A stretch of DNA of 64,000 bases from Actinomycetospora callitridis (GCF_028737265.1 NZ_JAQZAK010000002.1:620001-684000), one strand, 5' to 3'. Positions 34,347-45,638 are shown, counted from the first letter of the stretch. Notes: generated by a model not told the origin, from the letters alone. Numbers and translations are program-made.

Positions 34347-35276
34347 GTGGTCAGTGCCGAGGCACAGCGCTTCGCCGACATGGTGCGACAGGCGCCGAGG
34401 ATGGCCGAGCTCCCGCTCGCCGCCCAGCGCACGGCCGGCGAGCACGCCGAGGACCTCAGCGCGACGCCGGAGGGGATCACCTACGAGACCGTCGCGGACG
34501 GCGGCGTCGCCGGCGTGTGGGCGCAGGCGTCGGGACCCGCGCCCACGAGCACGGTGCTCTACCTCTTCGGGGGCGGGCACGTCATCACCTCGCCGACGTC
34601 ACGGCACAAGTTCGCCGGCCACCTGGCCCGCGCGCTCGACGCCCGGGTCCTGTTGCTCGACTACCCGCTCGCGCCGGAGCACCCCTACCCGCAGGACGTG
34701 GACGCGGCGGTCCGGGCCGCGCGCTGGCTGCTCGAGCAGCAGCACGTCCCGGCGGACCGCCTCGTGCTCGTCGGGGAGTCGTCCGGTGGCGGCCTCGTCC
34801 TGGAGACGCTGCTGGCCGCCGCCCGTGCCGGGCTGCCGCGTCCGGCGGCGGCCTACCTGATGTCGCCCTGGGCGGACCTGACCTGCTCGTCCGCCTCGTT
34901 CGCCGCCCGCGGTGACGTCGACCTGGAGTGCAGCCACGAGAGCCTGACGCGGATGGCGGGCGAGTACCTCGACGGCCACGCCGCCACCGACCCGGCCGCC
35001 TCCCCCGTGCTCGCGGCGCCGGAGACCGTCGCGACGGCGTGGCCGCCGCTGCTCGTGCAGGTCGGCAGCCACGAGGTGCTGCTCGACGACTCCCTGGCCG
35101 TGGCGCGCCTCGCGGCGCTGGCCGACGTGCCGGTCACGCTGGACGTCTGGTCGCAGATGCAGCACTTCTTCCAGCTCGGGGTCGGCGTCTACCCCGAGGC
35201 GGCCGCGGCGCTCGCCCGTGCGGGGACGTGGCTGCGGGAACTCAGGGGACCGTCGGAGCGCGCCGGAGATCGGTAG
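34347..35276 (+). CDS. HSL-family alpha/beta hydrolase with altered oxyanion motif
   Basis: 309 residues from a GTG preceded by a run of GGAG sequences. The usual HGGG is replaced by FGGGH (LYLFGGGHVITSP), a known variation in some members. The nucleophile elbow GESSGGG, acidic residue in the SHEVLLDD block and His in MQHFF follow. It should be an esterase on small acyl esters. It is separated by 18 bases from the exporter upstream and is convergent with purH. An imperfect hairpin around CAGCGC/GCGCTG (35278-35298) may end it. Confidence 0.83.
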   Translation: MVSAEAQRFADMVRQAPRMAELPLAAQRTAGEHAEDLSATPEGITYETVADGGVAGVWAQASGPAPTSTVLYLFGGGHVITSPTSRHKFAGHLARALDARVLLLDYPLAPEHPYPQDVDAAVRAARWLLEQQHVPADRLVLVGESSGGGLVLETLLAAARAGLPRPAAAYLMSPWADLTCSSASFAARGDVDLECSHESLTRMAGEYLDGHAATDPAASPVLAAPETVATAWPPLLVQVGSHEVLLDDSLAVARLAALADVPVTLDVWSQMQHFFQLGVGVYPEAAAALARAGTWLRELRGPSERAGDR

Positions 35277-35324
35277 GCAGCGCGACGAAGGAGCGCTGAC
35301 TGCCGCTTCTCCTCGGCGCGAGCA

Positions 35325-36920
35325 TCAGTGGGAGAAGTGGCGGGTGCCCGTGAAGTACATGGTCACGCCGGCCTTGTCCGCGGCCTCGATGGTCAGCTCG
35401 TCGCGCACCGAGCCGCCGGGCTGGACGACGGCGGCGACGCCGGCCTCGGCGAGGACCTCGAACCCGTCCGGGAACGGGAAGAAGGCGTCGGACGCGGCGA
35501 CGGAGCCGGCCACGCGGTCGCCGCCCCGGGCCACGGCGAGCTTGGCGGCGTCGACGCGGTTGACCTGCCCCATGCCGACCCCGATCGTCGCGCCGTCGTG
35601 GGCGAGCAGGATGGCGTTCGACTTCACCGCGCGGCAGGCGCGCCAGGCGAACGCGAGGTCGGCGAGCTGCTCCGGCGACGCCGCCGCGCCGCACGCCAGG
35701 GTCCAGTGCGCGGGGTCGTCGCCGGGGGCGTCGACGGCGTCACGCTGCTGGAGCAGCAGGCCGCCGGAGATCGCCCGCTGCTCGGCGGGCCAGGGCGCCC
35801 AGGTGGCGGTGAGCACCCGGATGTTCTTCTTCCGGGCCAGGATCTCCACCGCGCCGTCGGCGTAGGACGGGGCGACGATCACCTCGGTGAAGATCTCCGA
35901 GACCGTCTCGGCCATGGCCGTCGAGACCTCGGTGTTGGCGGCGATGACCCCGCCGAACGCGCTGGTCGGGTCGCAGGCGTGGGCCCGGCGGTGCACCTCG
36001 GCGACGTCGGTGCCGACCGCGATCCCGCACGGGTTCGCGTGCTTGATGATCGCCACGCAGACCCCGTCGTGGTCGTGCGCGGCGCGCCAGGCGGCGTCGG
36101 TGTCGACGTAGTTGTTGTACGACATCTCCTTGCCGTGCAGCTGCGTCGCGCCGGCGATGCCCGAGGCGTTCTCCGGGTCGCCGTAGAGCGCGGCGGCCTG
36201 GTGCGGGTTCTCCCCGTACCGGAGCACGGCGCGGCGACGGGCGGTGGTGCCCACCCAGCCCGGGAACGGCGAGCCGTCCCCGTCGGGGGCGAGCACGTTG
36301 CCCATCCAGGACGCCACGGCGACGTCGTAGGACGCGGTGTGGCGGAACGCCTCGGCCGCGAGCGCCCGACGGTCGGCCAGGGGGACGCCGCCCTCGGCGG
36401 CCTGCTCGAGCACCCAGGCGTAGCGCGTCGGGTCGGTGACCACGGCGACCGACTCGTGGTTCTTCGCGGCCGCGCGGATCATCGCGGGGCCGCCGATGTC
36501 GATCTGCTCGACGCAGTCGTCGGGCGACGCGCCGGAGGCGACGGTGGCCGTGAACGGGTAGAGGTTGACCACCAGCAGGTCGAACGGCGCGATGTCCAGT
36601 GACTCGAGCGCCTCGGTGTGCGTGGGCAGGCGGGTGTCCGCCAGCAGCCCGGCGTGCACCCGCGGGTGCAGCGTCTTGACCCGCCCGTCGAGGCACTCGG
36701 GGAAGCCCGTGACCTCCTCGACGCGCGTGACCGGCACGCCCGCGTCGGCGATCCGTCCCGCGGTCGACCCGGTGGAGACGATCTCGACCCCGGCCGCGTG
36801 CAGCCCGGTGGCCAGGTCGAGCAGGCCGGCCTTGTCGAAGACGCTGACCAGGGCGCGGCGGATCGGGCGGCGGCCGTCGGTGCCCGACCGGGCGTCGGCC
36901 TGGGACTCGGTGGCGGTCAC
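35325..36920 (-). CDS. purH: Bifunctional AICAR transformylase / IMP cyclohydrolase
   Basis: 531 residues from the GTG at 36920, with GAGGAG upstream. The IMP cyclohydrolase domain occupies about the first 200 residues ([34 protein letters not shown]). The transformylase domain follows with [25 protein letters not shown] and the catalytic KHANPCG motif, ending TGTRHFSH. It performs the last two steps of purine synthesis. The start overlaps the purN stop (GTGA), so purN-purH are coupled. The order purN-purH behind the perM-like gene matches M. tuberculosis. Confidence 0.95.
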   Translation of the reverse strand: MTATESQADARSGTDGRRPIRRALVSVFDKAGLLDLATGLHAAGVEIVSTGSTAGRIADAGVPVTRVEEVTGFPECLDGRVKTLHPRVHAGLLADTRLPTHTEALESLDIAPFDLLVVNLYPFTATVASGASPDDCVEQIDIGGPAMIRAAAKNHESVAVVTDPTRYAWVLEQAAEGGVPLADRRALAAEAFRHTASYDVAVASWMGNVLAPDGDGSPFPGWVGTTARRRAVLRYGENPHQAAALYGDPENASGIAGATQLHGKEMSYNNYVDTDAAWRAAHDHDGVCVAIIKHANPCGIAVGTDVAEVHRRAHACDPTSAFGGVIAANTEVSTAMAETVSEIFTEVIVAPSYADGAVEILARKKNIRVLTATWAPWPAEQRAISGGLLLQQRDAVDAPGDDPAHWTLACGAAASPEQLADLAFAWRACRAVKSNAILLAHDGATIGVGMGQVNRVDAAKLAVARGGDRVAGSVAASDAFFPFPDGFEVLAEAGVAAVVQPGGSVRDELTIEAADKAGVTMYFTGTRHFSH

Positions 36921-37558
36921 GGAATTCTCACTCCTCGTCCGGTGACGGTGGCGCCGTGGCGGACGAGCGCCGCCACGGTCTCGACGAGCACGCGGCGCTC
37001 CACCACCTTGATGCGCTCGTGCAGCGTGTCCTCGGTGTCGTCCGGCTCCACGGTCACGGCCTCCTGCGCCAGGACCGGACCGGTGTCCACGCCGGCGTCG
37101 ACCAGGTGCACGGTCGCGCCGGTGACCTTCACGCCGTAGGCGACGGTGTCCCGCACCGGGTGCGCGCCCGGGAACGCCGGCAGCAGGGCGGGGTGGGTGT
37201 TGATCGTGCGGCCCCCGAACCGGGCCAGGAACGCCGTTCCCAGGAGCCGCGCGAACCCCGCCGACACGACCAGGTCGGGCTCCGCGGCGGCCACGGTGTC
37301 GGCCAGCGCGGCGTCCCACCCGGCGCGGTCGGCGTGCTCGGCCGGGGGGACGACGACGGTGTCGATGCCCGCCGCCGTCGCGCGGTCGAGGGCCCCGACG
37401 GCCGAGCGGTCGGAGACGACGGCGACCACGCGCGCCGGGTACCCGTCGTCCTCGGCGGCGTCCAGCAGAGCCTGTAGGAGGCTCCCCGACCCGGAGGCCA
37501 GGACGACGACGCGGGCGGGCGCCGGCAGTCGCAGCCGGTGCTGCTCGGTGGTGGTCAG
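36917..37558 (-). CDS. purN: Phosphoribosylglycinamide formyltransferase (GAR transformylase)
   Basis: About 213 residues. The motifs are [20 protein letters not shown] (phosphate loop), [19 protein letters not shown] with catalytic Asn and His, and [15 protein letters not shown] with the catalytic Asp. It transfers a formyl group from 10-formyl-THF to GAR. The start is uncertain. No ATG, GTG or TTG lies close to the first conserved strand; the CTG at 37558 has GGGAG five bases upstream and would give the usual length, while GTG 37636 would overlap the preceding gene by 41 bases. It overlaps purH in GTGA. Confidence 0.9.
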   Translation of the reverse strand: MTTTEQHRLRLPAPARVVVLASGSGSLLQALLDAAEDDGYPARVVAVVSDRSAVGALDRATAAGIDTVVVPPAEHADRAGWDAALADTVAAAEPDLVVSAGFARLLGTAFLARFGGRTINTHPALLPAFPGAHPVRDTVAYGVKVTGATVHLVDAGVDTGPVLAQEAVTVEPDDTEDTLHERIKVVERRVLVETVAALVRHGATVTGRGVRIP

Positions 37559-37595
37559 CGCTGCTCCCGGGCCGGACGTGGATGTCGCGCCCAGA

Positions 37596-39011
37596 TTAGC
37601 CGCGGACGCCACCACCAGGACCGACGCCCTCGTCACCGCCGGTCCCGGCGGGGTCGGGCTCCTCGTCCGATGCCTCCTCGACGTCCCCGGAGGGTGCGTC
37701 GGTGACCTCGGCCGGCTCGGCGGGGACCGCCGGCGTCGGCGGGGGCGCCGTGGTCCTCGCACGCCGCCGCACCGGGCGGGCGGCGGCCCCGCTGGTGCCG
37801 ATCGGCACCGCGAGCAGGGCGACGACGAGGCCGGGGACGAGCACCCAGCCGAGCACCGCGAGCGTCACCGGGCCCGGGGGCACCGAGACCGGGTCGAAGG
37901 GCCCCGCCCCGAGGCGCCCGCCGGACAGCGCGGCGGCGAGGCCGACCAGGACGGCGGCGGTCACGGCCGCGACGAGCACCGAGCGGACCCGGGTCGGGGC
38001 GTCGGGAGCGGTCGGCGCGAGGCGCCACCCCACCAGGCTGCCGACGGCGAGCGGGACGGCGAAGGCGAGACCGGCCCAGGTCGGGGGCGGGCTCTGCGGC
38101 AGGAGGGCCGCGAGCGGGATCGGCGGCAGCAGGCCGGAGGTGATCGCCATGGGCGTGGCCGACGCCGCGCCGATCGACACCCCGGGCCCGATCAGCCAGC
38201 CCGTCGCCGCCACGACGGCGTTCGGCAGGTAGGCGGCGGTGAGCAGGGTCAGCCCGGCGCCGCTCCCGGCCTCGGGGGCGATGCCGAGGAACACGCCGCG
38301 GACGCCGGCGACGTCCGCGAACAGGGCGGCGAGCAGCAGGGCCGCCCCTGCCGTGAGGAGCCCCGCGGTGGCGAGGAGGCCGCCGCGCAGCCCGTGGCGG
38401 GCCCACGACGGCAGGCGGCGGGTCAGGGTGAGGACGCCGCACGGGCCCGCGACCCCGCCCAAAGCCGCCAGGCCCGCCAGCACGCCGCAGGTGACGCCGG
38501 CGAGCCCCGGCGAGGCGTCGACGACGTTCTCCGGGGTCAGCAGGGCGGCGGCGAGCACCCCGATCACGGCGTGCGCCGCGGCGGCGGTGGCGACGACGGG
38601 CACGAGGACGCCGTGCAGGGGCCGCGAGTCGCCCGGTCGTGCGCCCAGCCGCCGGACCGCGCCGCGGGCGACGCCGGCGACGAGGACGGCGAGCAGGATC
38701 GCGGGCGTCAGGGGCAGGACGCCGAGCGGGACGCCGGTGACCTGCAGGGGCACGAGGTGGGCGACCAGCCACAGCGGGATGGCGACCGCGAGCGCCTGAC
38801 CGAGGCCGGGTTCGCCGCCCGGCGTCGTGCCGGAGGCCAGCGCGGCGACCACGCCCGCGACCACCACCGCGACGCCGTAGCAGACCGCCGGCGCCAGCAG
38901 CGCCACGCGCGCGAGCACGGGGAGCCACGCCGGTGTCCCGGTCGGCCGCGCCGGTGCCGCGGCGGCGGCCCGACGGCCGCGCCGCGGGGGGTTGTCCGTC
39001 GGCGCCGTCAC
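37596..39011 (-). CDS. perM: DUF6350 polytopic membrane protein (PerM-like)
   Basis: About 471 residues from the GTG at 39011. Ten or more Ala/Val/Leu-rich helices are visible, starting with WLPVLARVALLAPAVCYGVAVVVAGVVAALA, and a Pro/Glu/Asp-rich cytoplasmic tail closes the protein. It sits directly before purN and after the DUF5336 gene, exactly like Rv0955 (PerM) of M. tuberculosis, a membrane protein linked to cell division. I name it by position and topology; the sequence carries no catalytic motif. The tail encodes a run of acidic and Gly residues that could vary between strains. Confidence 0.75.
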   Translation of the reverse strand: MTAPTDNPPRRGRRAAAAAPARPTGTPAWLPVLARVALLAPAVCYGVAVVVAGVVAALASGTTPGGEPGLGQALAVAIPLWLVAHLVPLQVTGVPLGVLPLTPAILLAVLVAGVARGAVRRLGARPGDSRPLHGVLVPVVATAAAAHAVIGVLAAALLTPENVVDASPGLAGVTCGVLAGLAALGGVAGPCGVLTLTRRLPSWARHGLRGGLLATAGLLTAGAALLLAALFADVAGVRGVFLGIAPEAGSGAGLTLLTAAYLPNAVVAATGWLIGPGVSIGAASATPMAITSGLLPPIPLAALLPQSPPPTWAGLAFAVPLAVGSLVGWRLAPTAPDAPTRVRSVLVAAVTAAVLVGLAAALSGGRLGAGPFDPVSVPPGPVTLAVLGWVLVPGLVVALLAVPIGTSGAAARPVRRRARTTAPPPTPAVPAEPAEVTDAPSGDVEEASDEEPDPAGTGGDEGVGPGGGVRG

Positions 39012-39111
39012 GCCTCCAGACCCTGTCAGCCGGGCGTCGTCGCACCCGGCTGCCACGCCGCGCGGGCGCCCCGAGGGCCGGGGCGAGGGTCACCCCGCCT
39101 GCGTCCGGGGC

Positions 39112-39130
39112 AGCGAGGGCGTCCCTCGCT
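39112..39130. terminator. Short perfect hairpin, GAGGGACGCC family
   Basis: AGCGAGGG (39112-39119) pairs with CCCTCGCT (39123-39130) around a CGT loop. It lies 20 bases downstream of the DUF5336 gene on the minus strand. Confidence 0.65.
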
Positions 39131-39150
39131 CCCTCCGTGACGCGCGGGAC

Positions 39151-40800
39151 TCAGCGGGGCGAGCCCCACTCGCCGCGGCGGTCGTCGGACGACGAGGACT
39201 GCGGGCGGCCCGGGTCCTCGCCGGACTCGTGCGCACCCCGGGACTCGCCCTGGGGAGGCTGCGGCGCGACGGGTCCACCGGGGCTGCCGGAGGGGGCACC
39301 CCAGCCGGTGGACGGGATGCCGTAGCCGGGGGTGGAGCTGCCGCCGGGGGAGCCGGACGCCGAGCCCTGCGGCGTCCCCGACGGCGGGGTGTTCGACCCG
39401 GCCCCGTCGGCGGGGCCCGCGGACGACGAGCTGCTCGGGCCGGCGCCGTACGAGGGGCCGCCGTCGCCGGAGCCGTAGGTGGAGAACCCGGCGGCGGGGG
39501 TGCCCGTGGGGCCCGCACCCGAGGTCGGGGTGACGCTGGTGCTGCCCGCCGACGCATCGGGGGCGTCGTCGCGGTCGGAGCGGGCACCGGACGTGTCGCC
39601 GCCCGACGTGGAGGAGCCCTGTCCGGAGGCGGTGGCGCCGGGGACGACCTGGGTGGTGGCCGCCGCCGAGCCGACGACCGGGGAGCCCGGGCCGCCGTAA
39701 CCCCCGCCGACGGGACCGGACGGCGGACCCGCCGCCTGGCCACCCTGACCGGGACCACCCTGGCCGGGAGCACCCTGGCCGGGACCGCCCTGACCGGCAC
39801 CGCCCTGACCGGGGCCACCCGGGCCGCGGGGGTTCGCGAACTGACCCGACGCCGGGCCGGTCTGCGGTCCGCCGTACCCGGGCGGGCCGGCGGGAGCCCC
39901 GCCCCAGGGCCCACCGGGACCGGCGGCGTGGGCACCGGGCCCACCGCCGCCCGCCGGCGCGCCGAACCCGGACGAGGCGGGACGCGACGCCGGCGCGTTG
40001 ATCACGCCGCTGGCGAAGAGCGCTGCGACCACCGAGGCGACCGCGGCGAGGACCGCGAGCACGACCTGCACGACGAGCAGGCCGTCGGCGTAGGCCAGCA
40101 GCGGCAGCATGGCGAGCGCGCCGGTGACGCCGACGACCGCGCCCGGCACCAGCGTCTGCGGGCCGCGCGGCAGGAGCGACGCCGCCGTGAGCAGGCCGCC
40201 GGCGAGCACCAGCGGCAGGTAGAACAGCGACCCGAAGGCCGCGCTGAGGTCGGACGCCACACCCGACGCCTCGGCGGAGCCGAAGAAGCTCAGGATGTAG
40301 GCGAGCAGGGCGAGGATGCCGGCGCCGAGCGCCACGCCCTTCTCGGCACCCGAGGACGCCGAGGCGCCGGGGGCCCCGGACGCCGACGGGTTCGGTCCCG
40401 TGGAGGCGCCGGAGTCCGACGTCGTCGCGATGGTCGTGGTCGCCGCCGGGAAACCGCCCGACGGCGGGTACGACGGGGCCTGGCCACCGCCACCCGGTCC
40501 GGCACCCCAGCCCTGCTGGGCGTGCTGCCCCTGCTGCCCCTGCTGGCCCTGCTGCCCGTAGCCCTGCTGCTGGGTGCCGTAGCCGCCCTGACCCGGCGAG
40601 GCGTAGGGCTGGCCCGCAGCGGGCTGGCCCTGCCCCTGACCGGGCTGACCCTGGCCGGCGCCGGCCCAGGAGGACCCCCCGTACGGCGACGACGCGCCGT
40701 ACGGCGAGCCGCCACCGGAGCCCCAGCCGGGACCGGACGCGCCCTGCGGCCGCTGGCCGGACGGGCCGCCCGGGGGCGGGCCCTGGGTCGGTGAGCTCAT
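39151..40800 (-). CDS. DUF5336-type membrane protein with Gly/Pro/Gln-rich ends (Rv0954-like)
   Basis: 549 residues. The first 150 are a low-complexity Gly/Gln/Pro/Ser segment ([31 protein letters not shown]). The centre (about 155-265) has four helices: [60 protein letters not shown] and [21 protein letters not shown] second Gly/Pro/Ser/Thr-rich tail of about 280 residues follows. This matches the mycobacterial 34-kDa antigen family next to sucD. Low-complexity tails flanking a membrane core suggest a divisome or cell-pole scaffold, but that is inference. The ATG at 40800 is clear. Confidence 0.78.
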   Translation of the reverse strand: MSSPTQGPPPGGPSGQRPQGASGPGWGSGGGSPYGASSPYGGSSWAGAGQGQPGQGQGQPAAGQPYASPGQGGYGTQQQGYGQQGQQGQQGQHAQQGWGAGPGGGGQAPSYPPSGGFPAATTTIATTSDSGASTGPNPSASGAPGASASSGAEKGVALGAGILALLAYILSFFGSAEASGVASDLSAAFGSLFYLPLVLAGGLLTAASLLPRGPQTLVPGAVVGVTGALAMLPLLAYADGLLVVQVVLAVLAAVASVVAALFASGVINAPASRPASSGFGAPAGGGGPGAHAAGPGGPWGGAPAGPPGYGGPQTGPASGQFANPRGPGGPGQGGAGQGGPGQGAPGQGGPGQGGQAAGPPSGPVGGGYGGPGSPVVGSAAATTQVVPGATASGQGSSTSGGDTSGARSDRDDAPDASAGSTSVTPTSGAGPTGTPAAGFSTYGSGDGGPSYGAGPSSSSSAGPADGAGSNTPPSGTPQGSASGSPGGSSTPGYGIPSTGWGAPSGSPGGPVAPQPPQGESRGAHESGEDPGRPQSSSSDDRRGEWGSPR

Positions 40801-40857
40801 GAGGTGTCCTCCCGGGACGACGACGTCAGCGGTGGAGCGGGCGGTCGGGCCGGGTGC

Positions 40858-41745
<888 letters not shown>

Positions 41746-41746
41746 C

Positions 41747-42919
41747 TCAGGCTCCCGCCGCCGCCAGCTCGGCGGCCTTCGCGGCCGCGTCGTCCATGGT
41801 GTCCACCACCGTGACCAGGGGGTGGTTCGCCTCGGCGAGGATCCGGCGACCCTCGTCGACGTTGTTGCCGTCCAGGCGGACGACCAGCGGCTTGGCGGCG
41901 TCGTCGCCCAGGATCTTCAGGGCCTCGACGATGCCGTTCGCCACCGCGTCGCACGCGGTGATGCCGCCGAAGACGTTGACGAAGACGCTGCGCACGTCGT
42001 CGTCACCGAGGATGACGTCCAGCCCGGCTGCCATGACCTCGGCGGATGCGCCGCCGCCGATGTCGAGGAAGTTGGCGGGCTTCATGCCGCCGTGCGCCTC
42101 GCCGGCGTAGGCGACGACGTCGAGGGTCGACATGACCAGCCCCGCGCCGTTGCCGATGATGCCGACCTGGCCGTCCTCGAGCTTGACGTAGTTGAGGCCC
42201 TTCTCCTTCGCCTTGGCCTCGAGCGCGTTCTGGCTGCGCTCGTCCACCAGCCCGGCGTGCTCGGAGTGCCGGAACTCGGCGTTCTCGTCGAGGGTGACCT
42301 TGCCGTCGAGCGCGATGATCTTGTCCTGCGGGTCGCGCACCAGGGGGTTGACCTCGACCAGCGTGGCGTCCTCGCCGACGAAGGTCTCCCAGAGCTTGAC
42401 GATGACCTGCGCGGCCTCGTCGGCGACCTCGGCGGGCAGCTTGGCCTTGGCGACGATCTCGTCGGCCTTCGCGCGGTCGACACCGGCGATCGCGTCGATC
42501 GGCACCCGGGCCAGCGCCTCGGGCCGCTCGACGGCGAGCTCCTCGATCTCCATGCCGCCCTCGGCCGACGCCATGGCCAGGAACGTGCGGTTGGACCGGT
42601 CGAGGAGGAAGGAGAAGTAGTACTCCTCGGCGATGTCGCTGGCCTCGGTGACCAGCACCCGGTGGACGATGTGGCCCTTGATGTCGAGGCCGAGGATCGC
42701 CTCGGCCTTCTCCTTGGCCTCGGCCGGGTCCTTCGCCAGCTTGACGCCGCCGGCCTTCCCGCGGCCGCCCGTCTTCACCTGCGCCTTGACCACCACCGCC
42801 GTGCCGATCTCCTGCGCGGCGCGCTCCGCCTCGGCGGCGGTGTCGACGGTGCGCCCGGGCAGCACCGGCACTCCGTGGGCGGCGAAGACGTCCTTCGCCT
42901 GGTACTCGTACAGGTCCAC
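41747..42919 (-). CDS. sucC: Succinyl-CoA synthetase beta subunit
   Basis: 390 residues. [22 protein letters not shown] opens the ATP-grasp domain, with [16 protein letters not shown] as the nucleotide-binding loop. EINPLV-type sequence ([13 protein letters not shown]) and [26 protein letters not shown] elements near the C-terminal CoA-ligase part complete it. It starts with GTG at 42919. The divergent lipase gene begins 284 bases away; promoter elements for sucC itself are not obvious. Confidence 0.96.
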   Translation of the reverse strand: MDLYEYQAKDVFAAHGVPVLPGRTVDTAAEAERAAQEIGTAVVVKAQVKTGGRGKAGGVKLAKDPAEAKEKAEAILGLDIKGHIVHRVLVTEASDIAEEYYFSFLLDRSNRTFLAMASAEGGMEIEELAVERPEALARVPIDAIAGVDRAKADEIVAKAKLPAEVADEAAQVIVKLWETFVGEDATLVEVNPLVRDPQDKIIALDGKVTLDENAEFRHSEHAGLVDERSQNALEAKAKEKGLNYVKLEDGQVGIIGNGAGLVMSTLDVVAYAGEAHGGMKPANFLDIGGGASAEVMAAGLDVILGDDDVRSVFVNVFGGITACDAVANGIVEALKILGDDAAKPLVVRLDGNNVDEGRRILAEANHPLVTVVDTMDDAAAKAAELAAAGA

Positions 42920-43151
42920 TCGTGAACTCTCCTCACCAACTCCCCGGCCGCCGCCGGTCGGCGGGCGCCGGGCGAGGTCGCGCGGCGCCCCTGGCGCCCA
43001 CGATTCGACGGATGTGCGGCGACCCTATCCAGGCTGGTCGGCGCCGGTCGCCGTGACCGGGGCGACGCAGGACACACGACGCACCGCGCAGCGCGCTGAA
43101 TCGTTCCGGAGTGCGCACGGACCGGTGATCCGGACACTGATCTTGATCGGT

Positions 43152-43167
43152 CTGGACCCGGGTCCAG
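43152..43167. promoter_or_regulatory. Perfect 16-bp palindrome upstream of the lipase promoter
   Basis: CTGGACCCGGGTCCAG is fully symmetrical and abuts the -35 region of the lipase gene. It could be an operator for the lipase or for sucC; chance cannot be excluded in GC-rich DNA. Confidence 0.45.
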
Positions 43168-43196
43168 GCGACAGGCAAGTGAACAGCGCCTAACGT
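43168..43196 (+). promoter_or_regulatory. Promoter of the lipase gene, probably leaderless
   Basis: GCGACA (43168-43173) and TAACGT (43191-43196) are 17 bases apart. The ATG at 43204 is 7 bases past the -10, so the transcript would start at or next to the start codon. Confidence 0.45.
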
Positions 43197-43203
43197 CCAC
43201 CTC

Positions 43204-44175
43204 ATGGACGTGACGGGCGTCATGTCGACGGACGCGCAGCGGGGCGGGGCCGGATCCGAGCCGGACGCGCCGCCGGTCGACGCCGGTCCGCTGGCCTCGG
43301 TCGCGGGCGCCCTGTGGCGCGGCGTCACCTACGCGGCCCGCACGGTCGGGGTCCCCGCGGGCGTCCGCGGGCTGGCCGTCGAGCTCGCCTACACCGCCGT
43401 GCACCTCTCGCTCTACCCGTGGGGGCTGATCGACGAGGTCCTGCGCCCGGCGGGCACCTTCGTCCACCACCGCACCGACGACCTGAGCCCGTCCCAGCGG
43501 AGCCTCGTCGTCTCGGACATGGACGCGTCGACCACGCCGGTGCTCCTCGTGCACGGGATCGTCGACAACCGCTCGATCTTCGCGCTGCTCGCCCGCCAGC
43601 TGCGCCGGCGCGGGTTCGGCGTCGTGCACGCCGTCAACTTCAGCGTGCTCACCGCGTTCACCGGCGACATCCGCGAGGCCGCGCGGGAGCTCGGCCACCA
43701 CGTGGAGCGCATCTGCGCGAGCACCGGGGCCGACCGCGTCCACATCGTCGGCCACTCGCTGGGCGGGCTGATGGCGCGCTACTACGTCCAGCGGCTCGGT
43801 GGCGACGCCCGCGTCGACACGCTGGTCACCCTGGGCACGCCGCACCGCGGCAGCCTCATCGCGCACTTCCTGCCGCCGACGCCGGTGCCGCAGCAGCTGT
43901 GCCCGGGCTCCGACCTCGTCCGCGAGCTCGAGGAGCCGGCGCCCGGGTGCCGCACCCACGTCGTCGCCGTGTGGAGCAAGCAGGACCAGCTGGTGATCCC
44001 GCCGTCCCACGCCCGGCTCGAGCACCCGGACCTGCAGGTCACCGAGGTGACGCTCGAGCACGTCGGGCACCTGTCGATGACCATCGACCCCGAGGTCGTG
44101 CACCTCGTGAGCCGGCTGCTCGCCCGGCGCCCCCTCCGCGCCGGGCGCGACCAGACCCGGCCCCTCGCCGGATGA
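43204..44175 (+). CDS. Alpha/beta hydrolase, lipase-like (GHSLGG type)
   Basis: 323 residues. The nucleophile elbow is HIVGHSLGGLMARYYVQRLGG, the oxyanion region VLLVHGIVDNRSIFALLARQL, and LVTLGTPHRGSLIAHFL follows, as in PGAP1-like and class 2 lipases. The Asp in WSKQDQLVIPP and His in LEHVGHLSM finish the triad. The N-terminal 60 residues are not a clear signal peptide but include hydrophobic parts, so a membrane-associated cytoplasmic location is possible. It is inserted between sucC and the M23 peptidase relative to the M. tuberculosis order. A GTCACC/GGTGAC hairpin (44211-44228) follows it. Confidence 0.84.
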   Translation: MDVTGVMSTDAQRGGAGSEPDAPPVDAGPLASVAGALWRGVTYAARTVGVPAGVRGLAVELAYTAVHLSLYPWGLIDEVLRPAGTFVHHRTDDLSPSQRSLVVSDMDASTTPVLLVHGIVDNRSIFALLARQLRRRGFGVVHAVNFSVLTAFTGDIREAARELGHHVERICASTGADRVHIVGHSLGGLMARYYVQRLGGDARVDTLVTLGTPHRGSLIAHFLPPTPVPQQLCPGSDLVRELEEPAPGCRTHVVAVWSKQDQLVIPPSHARLEHPDLQVTEVTLEHVGHLSMTIDPEVVHLVSRLLARRPLRAGRDQTRPLAG

Positions 44176-44431
44176 ACGGCCTCCCGCCAGGTCCGGACGG
44201 GTCGAACGGTGTCACCCGTCCCGGTGACGACCGCTCAGCGCGCCTGCCCGCACGCACGGCGTAGCGACCCGCTCGAGGCACTCGTGTCGTTTGCCCGTGG
44301 CGTGACGTCCTGGCTACCTTCCGCTCGTCCTCATCACGGTCTGGTCACGAACGGCATACGGAACGACCCCGAACGTTCCTCAGGGCTCCCCCGGCCCGCG
44401 CCGCCGTGACGGACCCCGATCTGCGGGAAGG
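44176..44431. other. Intergenic region upstream of M23 peptidase
   Basis: It contains the small GTCACC-CGTCCC-GGTGAC hairpin at 44211-44228. A possible promoter consists of TTGCCC (about 44290) and TACCTT 18 bases further. I looked for a riboswitch such as the c-di-AMP ydaO type found before cell-wall hydrolases and did not find its conserved elements. Confidence 0.4.
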
Positions 44432-45616
44432 ATGGTCTTGGCGAGTCACAGCTCCCCCCGCCCGCCGTCCGCGCCCCTCTTCGCCCTCGGTCTCACCCCG
44501 GCTCTCGCCGGTGGACCGTCGGGCCCGCGCTTCCCCGACCTCGGCGGCCTCGCCGGTGGTCTGCCCGGGCTCGGTGCCCGTGGTGGGCGCCGCGGTGGCG
44601 ACGCCGCGGGCCTGGTCACCGGTGGGCGCGCACCGGGACCGCTCCCCACCCGTCCCGTCGGTCTCCGTCCCGGCCCGGCTCCGGCCCCCACGCGGCCCGC
44701 GGGCCCGCAGGGTGACGGCCGCCGTCCGCTGCCGTCCGACCAGCGCGAGCTCCCCCGTGAGCCGCGCCGGGCGCCCCAGCAGGCACCGCAGCGCCGTGAC
44801 GTCGACCCCGGCCGTGGCCTGCGCCCCGCACCGCCCGCCGGGCGTGGCCCGTCGCCGCTGCGCGGCCGCCTGGCCGTCGCCGCGGTCGCCGTGGGCGCCG
44901 TGGCCACCGCCGGGCACAGCCTCGCCGGCCTCGACGCGCTGAGCGAGGCGCCCACCACCGCCGAGCTGGCCCTCGCCGCCGACCGCGGGACCACGACCGA
45001 CACCGAGTCGTCCCCCGCGGCCTCCTCGACGGGCCTCGACGCGGCCACCTCGAACGTCCTGCCCGTCACGGCGCCGGCCTCGTCCGCCGCCACGTCGTCC
45101 GCCACGTCCTCCGGCGAGGCGGACTCCGCCGAGGGCCCGGGTCAGGTCAGCGCGATCAGCAAGGCCGCCGAGCGGCGCGCCGCCCAGGCCCAGGCCGCCG
45201 CCGAGGCCGCCCGTCCCGACTTCGCCAAGCCCGCGGAGGGTCGCTTCACCTCGGGCTTCGGTGCCCGCTGGGGCTCGTCCCACCGCGGCATCGACATCGC
45301 CGGCCCGATCGGCACCCCGATCGTCTCGGTCGCCGACGGCACCGTCGTCGAGTCCGGCCCGGCGAGCGGCTTCGGGATGTGGGTCAAGGTCGAGCTCGAC
45401 GACGGCACGATCAACGTCTACGGGCACGTGAACCGCTCCTACGTGCGGGAGGGCCAGCAGGTCCGGGCCGGCGAGGAGATCGCCGAGATCGGCAACCGCG
45501 GCCGCTCCACGGGCCCGCACCTGCACTTCGAGGTCTGGACCGACGGCGAGAACAAGATCAACCCGCTGCCGTGGCTCGCGGAGCGCGGCGTCTCGCTGGG
45601 ATCCCAACAGGACTAG
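44432..45616 (+). CDS. M23-family metallopeptidase (peptidoglycan endopeptidase), Rv0950c-like
   Basis: 394 residues. A long Pro/Gly/Arg-rich N-terminus (about 140 residues) precedes one transmembrane helix (RLAVAAVAVGAVATAGHSLAG), then a Ser/Thr/Ala linker and a short helical segment. The LytM domain occupies the last 130 residues: FGARWGSSHRGIDIAGPIG carries the first zinc ligands (HxxxD), and GRSTGPHLHFEV the HxH pair. The domain faces the cell wall and should cleave peptide cross-links. Position next to pcrA, convergent, matches M. tuberculosis Rv0950c. The large cytoplasmic N-terminus is unusual for a wall hydrolase and may bind a cytoplasmic partner. Confidence 0.85.
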   Translation: MVLASHSSPRPPSAPLFALGLTPALAGGPSGPRFPDLGGLAGGLPGLGARGGRRGGDAAGLVTGGRAPGPLPTRPVGLRPGPAPAPTRPAGPQGDGRRPLPSDQRELPREPRRAPQQAPQRRDVDPGRGLRPAPPAGRGPSPLRGRLAVAAVAVGAVATAGHSLAGLDALSEAPTTAELALAADRGTTTDTESSPAASSTGLDAATSNVLPVTAPASSAATSSATSSGEADSAEGPGQVSAISKAAERRAAQAQAAAEAARPDFAKPAEGRFTSGFGARWGSSHRGIDIAGPIGTPIVSVADGTVVESGPASGFGMWVKVELDDGTINVYGHVNRSYVREGQQVRAGEEIAEIGNRGRSTGPHLHFEVWTDGENKINPLPWLAERGVSLGSQQD

Positions 45617-45638
45617 TCCGCTCCCCCGTAAGACGACC

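Noticed and set aside
44176..44431. Possible riboswitch before the M23 peptidase gene
   Set aside because: Cell-wall hydrolase genes in actinobacteria can have c-di-AMP riboswitches, but the conserved segments were not found; only a small hairpin is present.
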